From NCBI GenBank assembly GCA_946184925.1, contig CAMHHL010000005.1, forward strand, positions 1 through 57,284: a stretch of 57,284 nucleotides of DNA, in the 5' to 3' direction. Positions 14,221-23,541 of the stretch are shown here, piece by piece; within the stretch, counting starts at the first letter, position 1, and each line of letters starts with the position of its first letter. This stretch comes from an uncultured Clostridia bacterium (lineage in GTDB: Bacteria > Bacillota > Clostridia > Oscillospirales > Acutalibacteraceae). The notes beneath the pieces were generated by a model. That model was not told the DNA's origin and searched no databases. It saw nothing but the letters and a program-made list of their open reading frames with translations. Made by a program: the position numbers and the translations under genes.

Positions 14221-15444
14221 TTATGTTCTGTAATCCCCGTTTATCTTAACATAATCGTATGTAAGGTCGCAGCCGTAGGCTTCGGCGCACGCGTCGCCGT
14301 CGCCGAGAGTAACGAGCACCTCTATCTCGCCTTCGAGCAGAATTTCCTTCGCCCTTTCTTCGCTGAATGGGATTCCGGCGCCGTTTTCGCAGACGGTAAT
14401 CTCTCCCTTTGAGGATTTGAAGCTGACGCCGACCTTTTTGACGTCAACATCCGCGCCGCTGTAGCCGATTGCGCAGAGCACACGTCCCCAGTTTGCGTCG
14501 GCGCCGAACATAGCCGCCTTGAAAAGGCTCGAGCAAATTACGCTCTTGCTGATTTTTACGGCGTCGGGCTTTGTCTTTGCGCCGCTCACCTTGCAGACGA
14601 GGAGCTTTGTGGCTCCCTCGCCGTCGGCGGCGAGCTTTTTCGCAATCATTCTGAACGCCGCGGTCAGCCCTTCGACAAAGGTTCTGTAGTCATCGTTCTT
14701 CTCGGTAATCTCGGGATTTCCGGCTTTTCCGGAAGCGAGAATCGCGAGAGTGTCGTTTGTGGAGGTGTCGCCGTCCACGCTGACCATATTGTAGCTGTCC
14801 TCGACCGCCTCGCGGAGAGCTTCCTCAAGCATTTCGCCCGAGACCGCCGCGTCGGTAGTCACAAAGGAAAGCATTGTACCCATATTTATGTGAATCATAC
14901 CGCTGCCCTTGGCGATTCCGCCGACCGTGACGGTCTTGCCGCCGAGCTCCATCGTCATAGCCATTTCCTTCTTTACGGTGTCGGTGGTCATAATCGCCTC
15001 GGCGGCGTTGGTTCCGCCGTCCTTGGAAAGCTTGCCGCGCATCGCCTCGGCTCCGCGCTTTATCGGCTCAATCGGAAGAACCTCGCCGATTACGCCTGTT
15101 GAAGCGACAATCACGTTTTCGGCGTCAACACCGAGAACATCAGCGGCGATTGAGCACATTTGCTCAGCCTTTTCGTAACCGTCGGCGTTGCAGGTGTTGG
15201 CGTTGCCGGAGTTGACAATCACCGCCTGAGCCTTGCCGTCCGAGAGGTGCGCCTTTGTCACGGCGATTGTGTCGGACTTGACAAGGTTCTTTGTGAACAC
15301 CGCGGCGGCGTTACAAAGAGTGTCGCAATATATGAGCGCGAGGTCGCGCTTAGTCTTGTTCGAGGGCTTGACGGACGCACAAACGCCCTGCGCCGTAAAC
15401 CCCTGCGGAGCGGTTACTCCGCCGTCGATAAACTTATATTTCAT
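14221..15444 (-). CDS. argJ: bifunctional glutamate N-acetyltransferase / ornithine acetyltransferase
   Basis: Moves the acetyl group from N-acetylornithine to glutamate, releasing ornithine and regenerating N-acetylglutamate, so ArgE is not needed. The 407-residue precursor self-cleaves before a conserved threonine in the motif KGSGMIHINMGTMLSF; here the cut is predicted between Gly189 and Thr190. The usual residue before Thr is Ala, so Gly is a small departure. C-terminal features such as DANWGRVLCAIGYSG are typical. Whether it also uses acetyl-CoA (bifunctional form) cannot be told from sequence alone. It lies between argC and argB. Confidence 0.96.
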   Translation of the reverse strand: MKYKFIDGGVTAPQGFTAQGVCASVKPSNKTKRDLALIYCDTLCNAAAVFTKNLVKSDTIAVTKAHLSDGKAQAVIVNSGNANTCNADGYEKAEQMCSIAADVLGVDAENVIVASTGVIGEVLPIEPIKRGAEAMRGKLSKDGGTNAAEAIMTTDTVKKEMAMTMELGGKTVTVGGIAKGSGMIHINMGTMLSFVTTDAAVSGEMLEEALREAVEDSYNMVSVDGDTSTNDTLAILASGKAGNPEITEKNDDYRTFVEGLTAAFRMIAKKLAADGEGATKLLVCKVSGAKTKPDAVKISKSVICSSLFKAAMFGADANWGRVLCAIGYSGADVDVKKVGVSFKSSKGEITVCENGAGIPFSEERAKEILLEGEIEVLVTLGDGDACAEAYGCDLTYDYVKINGDYRT

Positions 15445-15465
15445 GATGTAATTACCTTTATTGTC

Positions 15466-16500
15466 TTAAAATGCCGGGGGGAGGATATCGAGACCGGTCT
15501 TTTCGTCAATGCCGAAGATGATGTTCATATTCTGGATTGCCTGACCGGCGGCGCCCTTTACCATGTTGTCGATTGCGGCGCAGGCGATGAGCTTGCCGGC
15601 GCGGCTGTCGTGGTGAAGGCTGATGTCGCAGAAGTTTGAATACTTGATGTTGTGGATATCAGCGCACATTCCGTCGGGGAGCAGGCGGACGAAGAACTCG
15701 TCCTTATAGAACTCCTCATACGCCTTGCGGATTTCCGAGAAGGTCACGCCTTCCTTGATGTCGGCATAGCAGGTGGCGAGGATTCCGCGGTTGACAGGCA
15801 AAAGGTGAGGAACGAAGGTCACTGTCACCTTCTCGCCGGAGAGACGTGAGAGCGTCTGCTCAATCTCCGGAGTGTGGCGGTGGGAAGCGACCTTGTAGGC
15901 GTGGAAGCCCTCGTTGAGCTCGGGGAAGTGGTTCCCTTGGTTGGGCTTTCTTCCGGCTCCGGTGACGCCGCTCGCGCAGTTGCAGATTATGCCCTTGAGC
16001 TCGACAAGACCGTTCTTAACTGCCGGGGCGAGCGCCAGCGGCGAGCAGGTTGTGTAGCAACCGGGGTTTGCAATTATGCTCTTGCCCTTGATGTCGTCGC
16101 GGAAGAACTCGGGAAGTCCGTAGACCGATTCCCTATGGAGCTCCTTGTCGAGGAAGGTACCGCCGTACCACTCCTCGTATTCCTCCTCGCTCTCGAGGCG
16201 GAAGTCGGCGCCGAGGTCGATGAACTTGACGCCCTGAGCCTTGCACTGAGCTGCGAGCTCCTGGCTGAGACCGTGCGGAAGCGCGGCGAAAATTACATCG
16301 CTCTTTGCAACAACCTCGTCCGAATTTTCGCAGACCATATCATTTCTGTATATATAGCTCGGATAAACCTCCGAGATTTTCTTGCCTTCAAAGCTTACGG
16401 AGCTGATTGCGGCAACCTGCGCTTCTGGATGGTTCGCGATGAGCCGCACAAGCTCGGTTCCGGCATAGCCGGTGGCTCCGATTATTCCTACTTTTATCAT
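15466..16500 (-). CDS. argC: N-acetyl-gamma-glutamyl-phosphate reductase
   Basis: NADPH-dependent third step of arginine synthesis. The 344-residue protein has the dinucleotide-binding GIIGATGYAGTELVRL at the N-terminus, the catalytic Cys148 in NPGCYTT, and a later HRHTPEIEQ with the conserved His. It belongs to the longer (type 1) form. It follows argH with a 15-nt gap and precedes argJ by 21 nt in the same operon. Confidence 0.96.
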   Translation of the reverse strand: MIKVGIIGATGYAGTELVRLIANHPEAQVAAISSVSFEGKKISEVYPSYIYRNDMVCENSDEVVAKSDVIFAALPHGLSQELAAQCKAQGVKFIDLGADFRLESEEEYEEWYGGTFLDKELHRESVYGLPEFFRDDIKGKSIIANPGCYTTCSPLALAPAVKNGLVELKGIICNCASGVTGAGRKPNQGNHFPELNEGFHAYKVASHRHTPEIEQTLSRLSGEKVTVTFVPHLLPVNRGILATCYADIKEGVTFSEIRKAYEEFYKDEFFVRLLPDGMCADIHNIKYSNFCDISLHHDSRAGKLIACAAIDNMVKGAAGQAIQNMNIIFGIDEKTGLDILPPAF

Positions 16501-16515
16501 ATTTACTCCTTCTGA

Positions 16516-17892
16516 TTACTCAAATTTTACGATTTTCTTTACGCGCTCAGCCTGAGCCCTGACGTTCCCGGGAGCAGGACCGCCGAAGGCTGTACGCTGG
16601 GAAACGCAGTATTCGAGTGAGATTGCCTTGTATACGTCCTCGGTGAACACGTCGCAGACCTTTTTGTACTCCTCAATCGGAAGGCTCTCGAGGTCGCAGC
16701 CAAGCTCAATGCAGCGGGCGACAAGCTCGCCTGTAGCCTTGTAAGCGTCACGGAACGGCACGCCGTTCTTGGTGAGCCAGTCGGCAACGTCGGTGGCGTT
16801 GATGAAACCGCCGGCTGCCGCCTTGCGCATATTCCGAGGGATGACGCGCATTGTGTCGAGCATGGGAGTGAAGGCAGTCAGGCACATCTTCACGGTGTCA
16901 ACCGCGTCGAAAATCGCCTCCTTGTCCTCCTGCATATCCTTGTTGTAGGCAAGGGCGATACCCTTCATTACGGTGAGAAGCGTCATAGTGTCGCCGAAAA
17001 CCCTGCCGCTCTTGCCGCGGACAAGCTCCGCAATGTCGGGGTTCTTTTTCTGCGGCATAATCGAGGAGCCGGTGGAGAAAGCGTCATCGAGCTCGATGAA
17101 CTTGAACTCCCAGCTGCACCACATGATAATTTCCTCGGAGAAACGGCTGAGGTGAACCATAATTATCGAGAGACAGGACGCGAACTCGATGCAGTAGTCC
17201 CTGTCGGAAACGCCGTCGAGGGAATTGTTTGTCACGCGGTCAAAGCCGAGCAGCTCGCGCGTGATGTTTCTGTCAATTGGGTAGGTTGTTCCGGCGAGAG
17301 CGCAGGAGCCGAGCGGCATTTCATCCATTCGTCTGAGACAGTCGTCAAGACGGCTGATGTCCCTGAGCAGCATTTCGGCATAGGCGAGCAGGTGATGACC
17401 GAAGGTTATCGGCTGGGCTCTCTGGAGATGAGTGTAGCCGGGCATGACGGTGTCGCTGTACTCCTCCGCCTTTTTCGCGATTACGGAGACAAGCTCCCGG
17501 AGCTGTTTTCTGACGTTGACAACCTCTTTTTTGAGGTAAAGCTTGATGTCGAGCGCAACCTGATCGTTGCGGCTGCGCGAGGTGTGGAGACGCTTTCCGT
17601 CGTTGCCGATTCGCTGAGTAAGCTCACCCTCGATGAAGGTGTGAATGTCCTCAGCCTCCATATCAATCGCAAGCGCTCCGCTCTCGAGGTCGGCGAGGAT
17701 CCCGCGGAGCCCCTGTCTTATATGCTCAGCCTCGTCCTCGGTGATGATGCCGCATTTTCCGAGCATTGTCGCGTGGGCGATGCTGCCCTCAATGTCCTCG
17801 CGGAACATACGGCTGTCGAACGAGATTGAGCTGTTAAAATCGTTTGTTGTTTTTGAAAGCTCTTTTTTAAATCTGCCTTTCCAAAGTTGCAT
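16516..17892 (-). CDS. argH: argininosuccinate lyase
   Basis: Splits argininosuccinate into arginine and fumarate, the final step. The 458-residue protein is full length, with the N-terminal WKGRF, HTSRSRND around 103-110, the GYTHLQRAQP segment and the superfamily signature GSSIMPQKKNPD at 275-286 that holds the catalytic serine. The ATG at 17892 has GGAG at 8-nt spacing; a GTG 9 nt upstream overlaps that Shine-Dalgarno. It is separated from argG by about 100 nt containing a stable hairpin, the largest gap in the operon. The fumarate released could feed the fumarase encoded at 31-32.5 kb. Confidence 0.97.
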   Translation of the reverse strand: MQLWKGRFKKELSKTTNDFNSSISFDSRMFREDIEGSIAHATMLGKCGIITEDEAEHIRQGLRGILADLESGALAIDMEAEDIHTFIEGELTQRIGNDGKRLHTSRSRNDQVALDIKLYLKKEVVNVRKQLRELVSVIAKKAEEYSDTVMPGYTHLQRAQPITFGHHLLAYAEMLLRDISRLDDCLRRMDEMPLGSCALAGTTYPIDRNITRELLGFDRVTNNSLDGVSDRDYCIEFASCLSIIMVHLSRFSEEIIMWCSWEFKFIELDDAFSTGSSIMPQKKNPDIAELVRGKSGRVFGDTMTLLTVMKGIALAYNKDMQEDKEAIFDAVDTVKMCLTAFTPMLDTMRVIPRNMRKAAAGGFINATDVADWLTKNGVPFRDAYKATGELVARCIELGCDLESLPIEEYKKVCDVFTEDVYKAISLEYCVSQRTAFGGPAPGNVRAQAERVKKIVKFE

Positions 17893-17955
17893 ATTATTCA
17901 CTCCGTATAAGCACCCCTTTTCATGGGGGTAAAAGTACCTATAAAACCGCTTAAT

Positions 17956-17977
17956 GGGACAGGGTTCCCCCTGTCCC
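17956..17977 (-). other. intercistronic hairpin between argG and argH
   Basis: Perfect 9-bp stem GGGACAGGG/CCCTGTCCC with a 4-nt loop. There is no adjacent U-run on the minus strand, so it fits RNA processing or stabilisation of the argG message better than termination. Confidence 0.65.
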
Positions 17978-17993
17978 GATTAATCCGGATTGA

Positions 17994-19217
17994 TTATTTG
18001 ATTAAGCCCTTCTTGGCGCGAACCTTGATCGGAAGTCCGAAGAGGTTGATGAAGCCTGCGGAATCGTTCTGGTTGTAAACCTCGTCCTCGTCAAAGGTCG
18101 CGATTTCCTCGTCATAGAGCGAATACGGGCTTGTGACGCCTGCGTCGATGATGTTGCCCTTGTAGAGCTTGAGCTTGACGTCGCCGGTTACATACTGCTG
18201 AGTGCTGTCAACGAAAGCCGAGAGAGCCTCGCGCAGCGGTGTGTACCACTTGCCGTCATATACGAGCTCGGCGAACTTAATCGCGAGCACACTCTTGTAG
18301 TGCTGGGTATCCTTGTCGAGACAGATTTCCTCGAGCTTGCTGTGAGCGGCGTAGAGGATTGTGCCGCCGGGAGTTTCATAAACGCCGCGCGCCTTCATGC
18401 CGACAAGGCGGTTCTCGACGATGTCGGTGATGCCGATGCCGTTCTTGCCGCCGATTTCGTTGAGCTTTGTGACAATGCTGACAGCGTCCATCTCCTCGCC
18501 GTTGATTGCGGTCGCCTCACCCTTCTCGAAGTGAATGGTGATGTACTCGGGCTCGTCGGGAGCCTGAAGCGGAGAAACTCCCATCTCGAGGAAGCCCTCC
18601 TTCTCATAGGTCGGCTCGTTCGCCGGATCCTCGAGGTCGAGACCTTCGTGGCTGAGGTGCCAGAGGTTCTTATCCTTGGAATAGTTGGTCTCACGGTTGA
18701 TCTTGAGCGGAATCTTCTTAGCCTCGGCGTAGGCGATTTCCTCCTCACGGCTCTTGAATTCCCAAACACGCCACGGAGCGATGATTGTCATATCGGGAGC
18801 GTAAGCCTTGATTGCGAGCTCGAAGCGAACCTGGTCGTTGCCCTTGCCGGTACAGCCGTGGCAGATTGCGTCGGCGCCCTCCTTGAGAGCGATTTCAACG
18901 AGCCTCTTGGCGATAATCGGACGGGCAAAGGATGTGCCGAGAAGGTACTTGCCCTCATAAACGGCGCCCGCCTTGATGGTGGGATATACATACTCCTCGA
19001 CGAACTCCTTGTTGAGATCCTCGATGTAGAGCTTGGAAGCGCCTGTTGCGATTGCCTTCTCCTCCAGTCCCTCGAGCTCGTCAGCCTGGCCTACGTTGCC
19101 GGAAACCGCGATAACCTCGCAGTTGTCATAGTTCTCCTTGAGCCAGGGGATAATGATTGATGTATCCAGTCCGCCGGAATAGGCGAGGACTACTTTTTTA
19201 ATCTTTTTGTCTGCCAT
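17994..19217 (-). CDS. argG: argininosuccinate synthase
   Basis: Joins citrulline and aspartate using ATP, the seventh step. The 407-residue protein has the ATP pyrophosphatase loop AYSGGLDTS at 12-20, the [14 protein letters not shown] segment and the [13 protein letters not shown] motif of the family. It is the first gene of the eight-gene arginine operon, behind a sigma-A promoter with an ARG-box-like palindrome just upstream. The ATG at 19217 is preceded by CGGAGG. A hairpin separates it from argH, which may allow more ArgG than downstream products. Confidence 0.97.
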   Translation of the reverse strand: MADKKIKKVVLAYSGGLDTSIIIPWLKENYDNCEVIAVSGNVGQADELEGLEEKAIATGASKLYIEDLNKEFVEEYVYPTIKAGAVYEGKYLLGTSFARPIIAKRLVEIALKEGADAICHGCTGKGNDQVRFELAIKAYAPDMTIIAPWRVWEFKSREEEIAYAEAKKIPLKINRETNYSKDKNLWHLSHEGLDLEDPANEPTYEKEGFLEMGVSPLQAPDEPEYITIHFEKGEATAINGEEMDAVSIVTKLNEIGGKNGIGITDIVENRLVGMKARGVYETPGGTILYAAHSKLEEICLDKDTQHYKSVLAIKFAELVYDGKWYTPLREALSAFVDSTQQYVTGDVKLKLYKGNIIDAGVTSPYSLYDEEIATFDEDEVYNQNDSAGFINLFGLPIKVRAKKGLIK

Positions 19218-19260
19218 AATAATTACCTCCGAAAATGTGGTTGATTTAAGTTACTATTAC

Positions 19261-19309
19261 ATTATACACTTAATGCATTAAAAATCAAGTGTTTTTGCAT
19301 AATTATTCA
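19261..19309 (-). promoter_or_regulatory. arginine operon promoter with ARG-box-like operator
   Basis: Minus-strand TTGATT (19283-19288), 16 nt, TATAAT (19261-19266). The spacer holds the palindrome TTAATGCATTAA. Just upstream, 19296-19309 reads TGCATAATTATTCA, matching the known ArgR/AhrC half-site pattern TGAATAAWWATTCA at all but one or two positions. Arginine-dependent repression is inferred. Confidence 0.65.
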
Positions 19310-19440
19310 AAGTTTATGAAAAATACCCAAAAACTTCAACAGTGCGCCTACAATATAGTAGTTTATTGAATAACTTTCGAGTAAAAGCGTCTGTTTTTTC
19401 TTGAAAAGCGAATGTTTGAGCGGTATTATTATTAATAAAT

Positions 19441-19500
19441 ATTGAATATTTGTGTATAAATATTCAATGTATTGAATATTGCGGCGGAATATGATAAAAT
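19441..19500 (+). promoter_or_regulatory. flavin reductase promoter with inverted-repeat cluster
   Basis: TTGAAT (19472-19477), 17 nt, TAAAAT (19495-19500). The half-site ATTGAATATT occurs at 19441-19450, inverted at 19459-19468 (11-bp arms around GTGTAT when one more base is counted on each side) and again at 19471-19480 over the -35 box. Within it, 19453-19466 reads TGTATAAATATTCA, close to an ARG box. Confidence 0.6.
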
Positions 19501-19535
19501 AGTCTGAGATTAAGACTGAAAGGAAATGATAAGGA

Positions 19536-20042
19536 ATGTCTCAGTTCAGCGAGATTTCACCCTTTGATATTACAGATAACCTCTTTGAGCTCATCGGAAA
19601 GGATTGGGCGCTGCTCACCGCTAAAAACGGAGACGGCTGCAACACTATGACAATCTCGTGGGGCGGCGCGGGCATAATGTGGAACAAGCCCGTTGCGTTC
19701 ACGCTCATAAGACCTCAGCGGTTCACCTACGGACTTGTCGAGAACGGGGAATACTTCACGCTCAGCTTTTATGATGAAAAATACAGAGAAGCGCTGCAGC
19801 TCTGCGGAACAAAAAGCGGTCGCGACATTGACAAGGTAAAGGAAACCGGGCTTACGCCTGTATTTGATGAGGCTGCGCCGTATTTTGAGGAAGCACGGCT
19901 TGTGCTGGTTTGCAGGAAGCTCTACGCTCAGGATTTGGACAAAAACAGCGCGCTCGTTGAAAACGCCGTCCTTCCGTTTTACGGCGAGGACGACTGGCAC
20001 AGAATGTATATTAGTGAAATTGTTAAGGTGTTGAAAAAATGA
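19536..20042 (+). CDS. flavin reductase family protein
   Basis: A 168-residue FMN-binding split-barrel protein. The segment DWALLTAKNGDGCNTMTISWGGAGIMWNKPVAFTLIRPQRFTY matches flavin reductase-like domains that bind FMN and reduce it with NAD(P)H or serve as small flavoproteins. It is close to a group common in gut Firmicutes, often annotated only as flavin reductase. It overlaps the following serine hydrolase gene by 4 nt, so they form an operon. A promoter with a repeat cluster lies upstream. The physiological substrate is unknown. Confidence 0.85.
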   Translation: MSQFSEISPFDITDNLFELIGKDWALLTAKNGDGCNTMTISWGGAGIMWNKPVAFTLIRPQRFTYGLVENGEYFTLSFYDEKYREALQLCGTKSGRDIDKVKETGLTPVFDEAAPYFEEARLVLVCRKLYAQDLDKNSALVENAVLPFYGEDDWHRMYISEIVKVLKK

Positions 20043-21181
20043 AGTTAAAAAGAATTGTTTGTCTGCTCCTTGCCGCTGCGGTGCTTGCGCTCTCGCTGGT
20101 GAGCTGCGGTTCGGGAAGCAATAAAGATAAATCCAAACAGTTGGGCATCGGGAAGCTGAAGCTCTCGAACGCGCAGTTATCCGACCTTTGGAACGACACG
20201 GACACGATTCTGAGGGACGTGGGTTACTCGGGACAGACTGTCGTCGGGTTCAACTCGGACAATCTCATCGAGGATATCCGCGGATATAACAATGAGGCAG
20301 GAACCGTTCCGATAAAGGCTGATACAGAGTTCAGGATAGGTTCGCTCACAAAATCCATAACCGCCGTCGCGGTTCAGATGCTGATTGACTCCGGCAAGAT
20401 GAAGGAAACCGATACTCTCGACAAATTCTTCGACGCTTCGGGAAACCTTAATTATCTGAAAAACGTTACCGTTGCCCAGCTGATGAACGGCTCCGTTTCA
20501 TTCGGCGCATATTTCTGGAGTATTGTCAGCGCGAAAAACTACAACGCCGTCAAGCTTATGCTCACACGTTCAAAAAGCGGCTTGAGGGACTATATCAAAG
20601 GCAAAATATTGCTCAGCGGCGTAAAAAGCGAAAAGTCGACGCACTCCAACTACTTCCTTCTGGGATATATAATCGAGCGTGTATCGGGCGAAGACTACAA
20701 AACCTTTGTGCAAAAAAATATCTTTGACAAGCTGAAAATGAAAAACTCGGGCTTTGTCGGTTCAAGCCACAAAGCGCGCGGATTATATACCGCCGAGAAG
20801 ATTTGGGTAACGGAAAAGTATCTCCCCGCATACAACGACTTTGACTATATGTATTCCTGTGCCGGAATTACATCTACCGCAGAGGACATGATGACATTCT
20901 ATCGCGCTCTTGCAAACGGTGAATTGACGAAGGAAAAGGTGCTCGGAGAGATTAAAACGTCGCCGCGCGGATACAACTTCGGGCTTGAAGTCGACGGAAG
21001 CTGTCTCATATGCTCCGGAAGCACGCCGACCTCCTACTCCGCCGTCTGCATTAATCCGGAAAGGAATGAGATTGTAATCAACCTTTCAAACTCAATGCAC
21101 ACAAGCATAAGCTATGTTTGCAAGAAGATTTACCTCGGACTCAACTCCAAGCTTAACGGAATTATAATTGACAAATCATAA
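20039..21181 (+). CDS. serine hydrolase lipoprotein (class C beta-lactamase-like)
   Basis: A 380-residue protein with a lipoprotein signal peptide ending in the lipobox LVSC (Cys23), so it is anchored outside the membrane. The hydrolase domain has the SxxK catalytic motif in GSLTKSITAV around residues 100-109, a SNYFLLGYIIERVSG segment typical of the family and a C-terminal core that recognises peptide-like substrates. Members include esterases and D-Ala-D-Ala peptidases, so beta-lactamase activity cannot be assumed. It starts inside the flavin reductase gene (ATGA overlap). A terminator follows at 21188. Confidence 0.85.
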   Translation: MKLKRIVCLLLAAAVLALSLVSCGSGSNKDKSKQLGIGKLKLSNAQLSDLWNDTDTILRDVGYSGQTVVGFNSDNLIEDIRGYNNEAGTVPIKADTEFRIGSLTKSITAVAVQMLIDSGKMKETDTLDKFFDASGNLNYLKNVTVAQLMNGSVSFGAYFWSIVSAKNYNAVKLMLTRSKSGLRDYIKGKILLSGVKSEKSTHSNYFLLGYIIERVSGEDYKTFVQKNIFDKLKMKNSGFVGSSHKARGLYTAEKIWVTEKYLPAYNDFDYMYSCAGITSTAEDMMTFYRALANGELTKEKVLGEIKTSPRGYNFGLEVDGSCLICSGSTPTSYSAVCINPERNEIVINLSNSMHTSISYVCKKIYLGLNSKLNGIIIDKS

Positions 21182-21187
21182 CACAAG

Positions 21188-21212
21188 GCTGTCGCAAATC
21201 GCGGCAGCTTTT
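21188..21212 (+). terminator. terminator after the serine hydrolase gene
   Basis: Stem GCTGTCGC/GCGGCAGC with a 5-nt loop and TTTT. Several terminators in the window use nearly the same GCTGTCGC arm (24243, 28762, 44275, 47112). Confidence 0.78.
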
Positions 21213-21241
21213 CATTTTATAATTTTTTTACGGAAAAATAA

Positions 21242-21270
21242 TTGACCGATAACGCTAAACATGGTATAAT
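21242..21270 (+). promoter_or_regulatory. promoter of the pyrophosphatase gene
   Basis: TTGACC (21242-21247), 17 nt, TATAAT (21265-21270). Confidence 0.78.
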
Positions 21271-21331
21271 GTAGCTTACTATAATTTACTAATTGCGACG
21301 ATTTATCACGTCGCGAACGGGAGATGAAAAT

Positions 21332-23395
21332 ATGAATCTGACGCTTTTGATTCCTGTAGCGGCAGGTGTTGCTGCGCTTTTGTTCGCGGTTTACTTTGCT
21401 GCATTCATCCGTAAACAGGATTCGGGAACGGAAAAAATGAAGAAAATCTCCGCCGCCATTTCAAAGGGCGCGAGGGCGTTTCTTTTCTCAGAGTATAAAA
21501 TTCTGATAATCTTCGCCGCAGTGCTTTTTGCAGCAATCGGCTTTGTAATCGGTTGGGAGACCGCCGGATGCTTTCTCCTCGGCGCGCTTTTCTCGACGCT
21601 TGCCGGATATTTCGGAATGACTGTCGCGACGATGGCTAACGTCCGCACCGCGAACGCTGCCCGTCAGAGCGGAATGAACAAGGCGCTCAAAATCGCCTTC
21701 CGCGGCGGCGCGGTCATGGGACTTTCGGTTGTCGGACTCGGCGTTGTGGGACTTGGGCTTGTGTTCCTGTGGCTCAACAGCTGCTTTGACCTCGCGTCGA
21801 ACGACGACATGCTCAAGGTGTTCACGGGCTTCAGCCTCGGAGCCTCGTCGATTGCGCTGTTCGCAAGAGTCGGCGGCGGAATCTACACCAAGGCGGCTGA
21901 CGTCGGCGCCGACCTCGTCGGCAAGGTTGAAGCCGGAATCCCCGAGGACGACCCCAGAAACCCTGCCACCATCGCCGATAACGTAGGCGACAACGTGGGA
22001 GACGTAGCCGGAATGGGCGCTGACCTTTTTGAGAGCTATGTCGGCTCCATTGTGTCGGCAATCACGCTTGCGTTCGCGACCTTCACCGGCGGCGAGAACC
22101 GCCTGAACGCCGCCATCTTCCCCCTGCTGCTCTGCGCAATCGGCATTGTTGGCTCGGTCATCGCCGTGTTCTTCGTGAGAGGAAAGGAAAACTCCAACCC
22201 CCAGTCCGCGCTCAACACAGGCGAATATCTCGCAACCGCGCTGGTCATCATCTGCGGCGCCGTGCTGAGCTGGTTTATGTTCAAATCGCTCAATCCTTTC
22301 TGGTGCATACTCGCCGGACTGGTTGTCGGAACCGCAATCGGAAAGCTCACCGAGATGTACACCTCGGAACGTTTCCGCTCGGTCAAGAAAATCGCCGAAA
22401 GCTCCAAGACAGGCTCGGCTACAAATATCATCACAGGTCTCGGTGTGGGAATGCGCTCCACGGCTATTCCGGTAATCTTCATCGTCATCGGAATTCTCGT
22501 CGCTTTCTTTGTAATGGAGCTGAGCACACCGGGCACCGGACTTTACGGAATCGCGCTCGCGGCTGTCGGAATGCTCTCGACAACAGGCATGACAATCGCT
22601 GTTGACGCATATGGTCCGATTGCGGACAACGCAGGCGGCATCGCCGAGATGAGCGAGCTCGACCCGAAGGTTCGCGAAATCACCGACAAGCTCGACAGCG
22701 TAGGCAACACCACCGCCGCAATCGGCAAGGGCTTTGCAATCGGCTCCGCGGCGCTCACCGCGCTTGCGCTCTTTGCCTCGTTCGCGCAGACCGCCGGAAT
22801 TGTTGAAAACGGTATGTCCATACTCAGTCCCAAGGTTGTAGCCGGTCTTTTCATCGGCGGAATGCTGCCGTTCCTGTTCTCGGCGTTCACGATGGACAGC
22901 GTCGGCAAGGCTGCTAACAAGATGATTGACGAGGTTCGCCGCCAGTTCCGCGAAAAACCAGGTATCCTCAAGGGAACCGAGGAACCCGACTATTCACGCT
23001 GCGTTTCAATCTCGACAACAGCGGCGCTCAAGGAGATGATACTCCCCGGAGTTATGGCAGTGCTCGCACCGCTCGCGGTGGGCTTCTTGCTCGGCGTTGA
23101 GGCGCTCGGCGGACTGCTGGCAGGCTCGCTGATTACCGGTGTTATGATGGCAATCTTCATGGCGAACAGCGGCGGCGCGTGGGACAACGCGAAGAAATAC
23201 ATAGAAACAACAGCGGACGGCAAGGGCTCCGACGCTCACAAGGCGGCGGTTGTCGGCGACACCGTCGGCGATCCGTTCAAGGACACCTCCGGTCCGTCAA
23301 TCAACATTCTTATCAAGCTGATGACGATTGTTTCGCTTGTGTTCGCGGTTGCATTCAAGGCAATCAACGACGGCGCGGGACTGCTGAATTTCTGA
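21332..23395 (+). CDS. hppA: membrane-bound ion-translocating pyrophosphatase, K+-dependent type
   Basis: Couples hydrolysis of pyrophosphate to export of H+ or Na+ across the cytoplasmic membrane. The 687-residue protein has about 16 membrane helices and the acidic catalytic motifs [42 protein letters not shown] and [15 protein letters not shown]. The [16 protein letters not shown] stretch has Ala where K+-independent enzymes have Lys, so K+ dependence is predicted; whether the pumped ion is Na+ or H+ is not settled by this. The start is the ATG at 21332 behind GGGAGATGAAAAT. It has its own promoter and stands alone. Confidence 0.96.
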   Translation: MNLTLLIPVAAGVAALLFAVYFAAFIRKQDSGTEKMKKISAAISKGARAFLFSEYKILIIFAAVLFAAIGFVIGWETAGCFLLGALFSTLAGYFGMTVATMANVRTANAARQSGMNKALKIAFRGGAVMGLSVVGLGVVGLGLVFLWLNSCFDLASNDDMLKVFTGFSLGASSIALFARVGGGIYTKAADVGADLVGKVEAGIPEDDPRNPATIADNVGDNVGDVAGMGADLFESYVGSIVSAITLAFATFTGGENRLNAAIFPLLLCAIGIVGSVIAVFFVRGKENSNPQSALNTGEYLATALVIICGAVLSWFMFKSLNPFWCILAGLVVGTAIGKLTEMYTSERFRSVKKIAESSKTGSATNIITGLGVGMRSTAIPVIFIVIGILVAFFVMELSTPGTGLYGIALAAVGMLSTTGMTIAVDAYGPIADNAGGIAEMSELDPKVREITDKLDSVGNTTAAIGKGFAIGSAALTALALFASFAQTAGIVENGMSILSPKVVAGLFIGGMLPFLFSAFTMDSVGKAANKMIDEVRRQFREKPGILKGTEEPDYSRCVSISTTAALKEMILPGVMAVLAPLAVGFLLGVEALGGLLAGSLITGVMMAIFMANSGGAWDNAKKYIETTADGKGSDAHKAAVVGDTVGDPFKDTSGPSINILIKLMTIVSLVFAVAFKAINDGAGLLNF

Positions 23396-23439
23396 TAAAT
23401 GATACAATTAAGGGCTGTCGCACTAAGCCCTGACAATAT

Positions 23440-23465
23440 CCGGGCAGTCCTTTCGGACTGCCCGG
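23440..23465 (+). terminator. strong hairpin after hppA
   Basis: Perfect 11-bp stem CCGGGCAGTCC/GGACTGCCCGG with a tttc loop. It lacks a T-run directly after it; the second hairpin at 23502 supplies a better terminator. Confidence 0.6.
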
Positions 23466-23501
23466 TCATAGCAATATACAAATCTAAAAGTAAGAAATGA
23501 A

Positions 23502-23535
23502 AAATCCGGACAGAGAGATACATCCGTCCGGATTT
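23502..23535. terminator. terminator between hppA and the XRE gene
   Basis: Stem AAATCCGGAC/GTCCGGATTT with a 14-nt loop, flanked by T-rich sequence on the minus strand. It lies between convergent genes. Confidence 0.75.
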
Positions 23536-23541
23536 CGCTAT

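Noticed and set aside
19218..19535. T-box or other riboswitch before argG
   Set aside because: No T-box motif or specifier structure is visible; the leader is about 40 nt.
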